Made by a program: the position numbers and the translations under genes
The notes under the pieces: generated by a model
Databases searched by the model: none
What the model saw: the letters and a program-made list of their open reading frames with translations, nothing else
What the model was told of the DNA's origin: nothing
Part shown: positions 5,208 to 6,860 of the stretch, piece by piece
Position numbering within the stretch: position 1 is the first letter of the stretch
Layout: every line of letters starts with the position of its first letter
From: Burkholderiales bacterium
GTDB lineage: Bacteria > Pseudomonadota > Gammaproteobacteria > Burkholderiales > Burkholderiaceae_D
Assembly (NCBI GenBank): GCA_016197345.1
Contig: JACPVY010000662.1
Span: 1-6,860, forward strand
DNA: 6,860 nt
Direction of reading: 5' to 3'

Positions 5208-6499
5208 GTTTCCTCCGTGCCGGGAGCTTGTTGAATCAGCGGCATGCTGTGCCATAGTGCTAACGCGGCGTAACCGCGCCAAGGTTGCCAGCGCTGCGCA
5301 TGTTTCTCCAATTGCTTGGCGCTCGGGCGTTTTTCTTCATCATCCATTTGCAATATTCGGCCTAGCGCTTTTTGCAAAACCAAGTCGCCAGATGGAAAGG
5401 CATCGGGATAGCGCAATGCGCGTAAGGCAATGTAGTTCGCGCTCCATGCGCCTATGCCGGGCAAGCTTTGCAATTGCGCTAGCGTACTGGCTAAATCCTG
5501 CCCGGCGGGTGGCTGCAAACCACCGGCCTGCGCAAAACGTGCAAACGCTATTACCGTCTCTGCCCGTCGTCCCGGTAAATGCAAATCGTGGCGGATTAAT
5601 TCGGGATTCGCATCCAAATCGAATTGCTCGCGCACCCGCGTCAGCAGCAATGGCAACACTGGCAGCAAGCTAGTCGAAAATTGCAGCGTCAGAAAGTTAC
5701 CCTTGCCATCATGCTGCACCGCTAGCCAACCGCTATGGCCGTTAAGTAGCACGCTACGGCGATAACTGCTTTGATCGACGACTGCCACCGAGTGCAAGCG
5801 GCGGCTAAAAAAATAGTCCAACATGCCGGGCCAGTTAAACGGTGGCCGAAACGCTAATTTGAGCGTGATGCCTTGCGCATCGGCTTTCGGTGCACGTTGG
5901 CGTACCCGTAGCTGGCTAGGGGCGAGCTTATAGCGTGTTTGAAATAAATCATTGAAGCGGCGCAAACTGCCAAAACCTGCCGCAAACGCAATTTCAGTCA
6001 CTGGGAGCGTGGTTTCGGTCAGCAATTGCTTGGCTAATAGCAGGCGCTGGGTTTGCGCTAATTCAACTGGGGCGACGCCAAAATGCTGGAGTAAAACGCG
6101 GCGCAATTGACGGCTCGATAAACCCACCTCGACCGCTAATTCATCCAAGCTGGCGTGATTGAGCGCGCCAGCACAAATCTTTTGCCACACCGCATACGCC
6201 AGATTTTGCTGTAAGGCATACGGCGCAAGTTCCGGGCGGCAGCGCAAACAAGGGCGAAAACCGGCGTTTTCCGCCTGCGCCGCACTGGTGAAAAAGGTGC
6301 AAGACGAGGCGGCAGGCGTTTTCGCGCTGCACACCGGGCGGCAATAAATGCCCGTGGTCTTGACTGCGGTGAAAAACACGCCGTCAAAGCGCGTATCGCG
6401 GGCGGTGACAGCGCGATAGCAGCTCGCGGCATCTAGCGTCGGCGTGGCGGCAAGTAAATCGCCGTCGTCATCTGGTGGGGGAGTAGTTTGAGTGTCCAT
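5204..6499 (-). CDS. Ada-like sensor / AraC regulator / AlkA glycosylase fusion, with internal loss in the AlkA domain
   Basis: Fusion of 431 residues (start at 6499). Residues 25-90 form the Ada N-terminal domain: FDGVFFTAVKTTGIYCRPVC and FRPCLRC give the four zinc cysteines (53, 57, 84, 87); in E. coli Ada the first accepts methyl from DNA phosphotriesters. Residues 110-200 form an AraC-type helix-turn-helix pair (SLDELAVEVGLSSRQLRR; VTEIAFAAGFGSLRRFNDLF). Residues 210-300 match the AlkA N-terminal domain (FRPPFNWPGMLDYF). The C-terminus keeps the helix-hairpin-helix LPGIGAWSANY (346-356) and catalytic Asp372 (PSGDLVLQKAL). Between FDLDANPELIRHDLH and LPGRRAETVIAF, however, the usual segment with the ILGQxVS helix is missing, about 75-80 residues relative to E. 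coli AlkA. Regulator and sensor look intact; glycosylase activity is doubtful. Start chosen by homology; an in-frame ATG at 6643 adds 48 unlikely residues. No strong ribosome binding site is visible. Confidence 0.92.
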   Translation of the reverse strand: MDTQTTPPPDDDGDLLAATPTLDAASCYRAVTARDTRFDGVFFTAVKTTGIYCRPVCSAKTPAASSCTFFTSAAQAENAGFRPCLRCRPELAPYALQQNLAYAVWQKICAGALNHASLDELAVEVGLSSRQLRRVLLQHFGVAPVELAQTQRLLLAKQLLTETTLPVTEIAFAAGFGSLRRFNDLFQTRYKLAPSQLRVRQRAPKADAQGITLKLAFRPPFNWPGMLDYFFSRRLHSVAVVDQSSYRRSVLLNGHSGWLAVQHDGKGNFLTLQFSTSLLPVLPLLLTRVREQFDLDANPELIRHDLHLPGRRAETVIAFARFAQAGGLQPPAGQDLASTLAQLQSLPGIGAWSANYIALRALRYPDAFPSGDLVLQKALGRILQMDDEEKRPSAKQLEKHAQRWQPWRGYAALALWHSMPLIQQAPGTEET

Positions 6500-6577
6500 G
6501 CCGACTTTATACGCCTGCAAATGAGGCAGGGCTAGCTGTTTTCGGACATCAATATGTGCCAGTCTTTGTTGTTGAAT

Positions 6578-6589
6578 GCAAGCGATTGC
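6578..6589. promoter_or_regulatory. GCAA-N4-TTGC inverted repeat in the divergent promoter region
   Basis: GCAAGCGATTGC is a 4-bp inverted repeat with a 4-base centre, in the 164-bp gap between the Ada-AlkA fusion gene and the hydrolase gene, 9 bases upstream of the predicted -35 of the latter. Ada-family regulators recognise boxes that include a GCAA word, so it could be an operator for the fusion protein; this is only a guess from a short motif. Confidence 0.25.
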
Positions 6590-6597
6590 TACTGCCG

Positions 6598-6626
6598 TTG
6601 TGAATGTGAGATGTCGTCTGCATAAT
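6598..6626 (+). promoter_or_regulatory. sigma-70-like promoter of the hydrolase gene
   Basis: TTGTGA (6598-6603) and CATAAT (6621-6626) match the -35 and -10 consensus at 4 and 5 of 6 positions with the ideal 17-base spacer. A start near 6633 would leave a leader of about 30 bases before the ATG at 6664. Confidence 0.5.
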
Positions 6627-6663
6627 CGCCGTACTTTTCTCACTGGACATCTCCCTTACCACG

Positions 6664-6860
6664 ATGAACAAACATCCTTTCCTTCGCTTTATTTTGCTGC
6701 TGTGTTCAGCTTTGATCATATGCACCCCCGCTAGCGCGCAAATCCGCATCCTCGTCTATGGTGATTCGAATACTTGGGGGTGGCGTCCCGAAAGTACGGC
6801 CTTGACGTCACCGCGCTATAGCGATGAAGAGCGCTGGGCGGGCGTGATGCAAGCACGCTT
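6664..6860 (+). CDS. secreted SGNH/GDSL hydrolase, N-terminal part (3' truncated)
   Basis: Start of an exported serine esterase/lipase; 65 residues are visible before the window ends. MNKHPFLRF is the basic head of a signal peptide, residues 8-20 are hydrophobic, and cleavage is likely after ASA (residues 23-25). There is no lipobox. RILVYGDSNTWGW (residues 28-40) is block I of the SGNH family, with the nucleophile Ser34 in GDSN. RYSDEERWAGVM (residues 51-62) matches the conserved region after block I in arylesterase/multifunctional thioesterase-like members, which usually cleave short acyl esters. The other blocks (Gly, Asn, Asp-x-x-His) are outside. A stop codon in frame at 6607-6609 and the absence of other start codons fix this ATG, although its ribosome binding site is weak. 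It diverges from the repair operon. Confidence 0.88.
   Translation, partial: MNKHPFLRFILLLCSALIICTPASAQIRILVYGDSNTWGWRPESTALTSPRYSDEERWAGVMQAR

Noticed and set aside
5208..5282. 25-residue N-terminal extension of Ogt
   Set aside because: It lies within the upstream gene; the ATG at 5207 has the strong ribosome binding site and matches family length.
5206..5765. Plus-strand open frames within the repair operon
   Set aside because: They are antisense shadows of the GC-rich fusion gene with no domain signal.
6500..6643. 48-residue N-terminal extension of the Ada-AlkA fusion
   Set aside because: It covers the divergent promoter region and has no family similarity; homologs start near Met at 6499.
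6549..6749. 66-residue minus-strand frame
   Set aside because: It overlaps the hydrolase signal peptide region and the intergenic promoter, with no support as a gene.

Overview
The window looks like ordinary chromosome of a Gram-negative, mid-GC proteobacterium, most likely a betaproteobacterium. Grounds for this are a type IV pilin behind a sigma-54 promoter, an RskA-type anti-sigma factor, and an AdaA-AlkA / Ogt repair operon. No phage, plasmid, transposase, CRISPR, rRNA or tRNA signal was seen. Taxonomy is inferred from protein style only.

Layout from left to right. (1) 1-479, plus: the C-terminal part of an RskA-type anti-sigma factor, cut by the window edge. (2) 480-845: a non-coding stretch filled with short palindromes and inverted copies of a TAGGRTGGGC-type repeat, including a 179-bp MITE-like unit at 566-744. 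(3) 846-2237, minus: argH, argininosuccinate lyase, whose sequence reads like alphaproteobacterial ArgH. (4) 2238-2748: a long divergent intergenic region with a candidate argH promoter on the minus strand. On the plus strand it holds a cluster of GACA/TGTC sites, one pair forming a 15-bp inverted repeat, and a perfect sigma-54 -24/-12 promoter. (5) 2749-3231, plus: a major-pilin-like type IV prepilin, closed by an 18-bp-stem terminator. (6) 3622-4155, plus: an NADPH-dependent FMN reductase family protein. (7) 4241-4441, minus: a small unrecognised protein with a good ribosome binding site. (8) 5207-4692 and 6499-5204, minus: a two-gene alkylation-repair operon with an ATGA stop/start overlap. 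The upstream gene is an Ada-like sensor / AraC / AlkA fusion and the downstream gene is an Ogt-type O6-alkylguanine methyltransferase. (9) 6664-6860, plus: the start of a secreted SGNH/GDSL hydrolase, divergent from the repair operon and behind a good sigma-70-like promoter.

The most notable points are these. The AlkA domain of the fusion protein seems to lack about 75-80 residues of the glycosylase core while staying in frame, so base-excision activity is doubtful although the sensor and regulator parts look intact. The ArgH is of alphaproteobacterial type. The pilin promoter region is a textbook sigma-54 architecture with distal paired GACA sites. The repeat cluster beside argH contains palindromes whose differences are partly compensatory. 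The hexamer GCTAGC occurs 12 times in the window, far above chance. I found no convincing wholly new multi-gene system.
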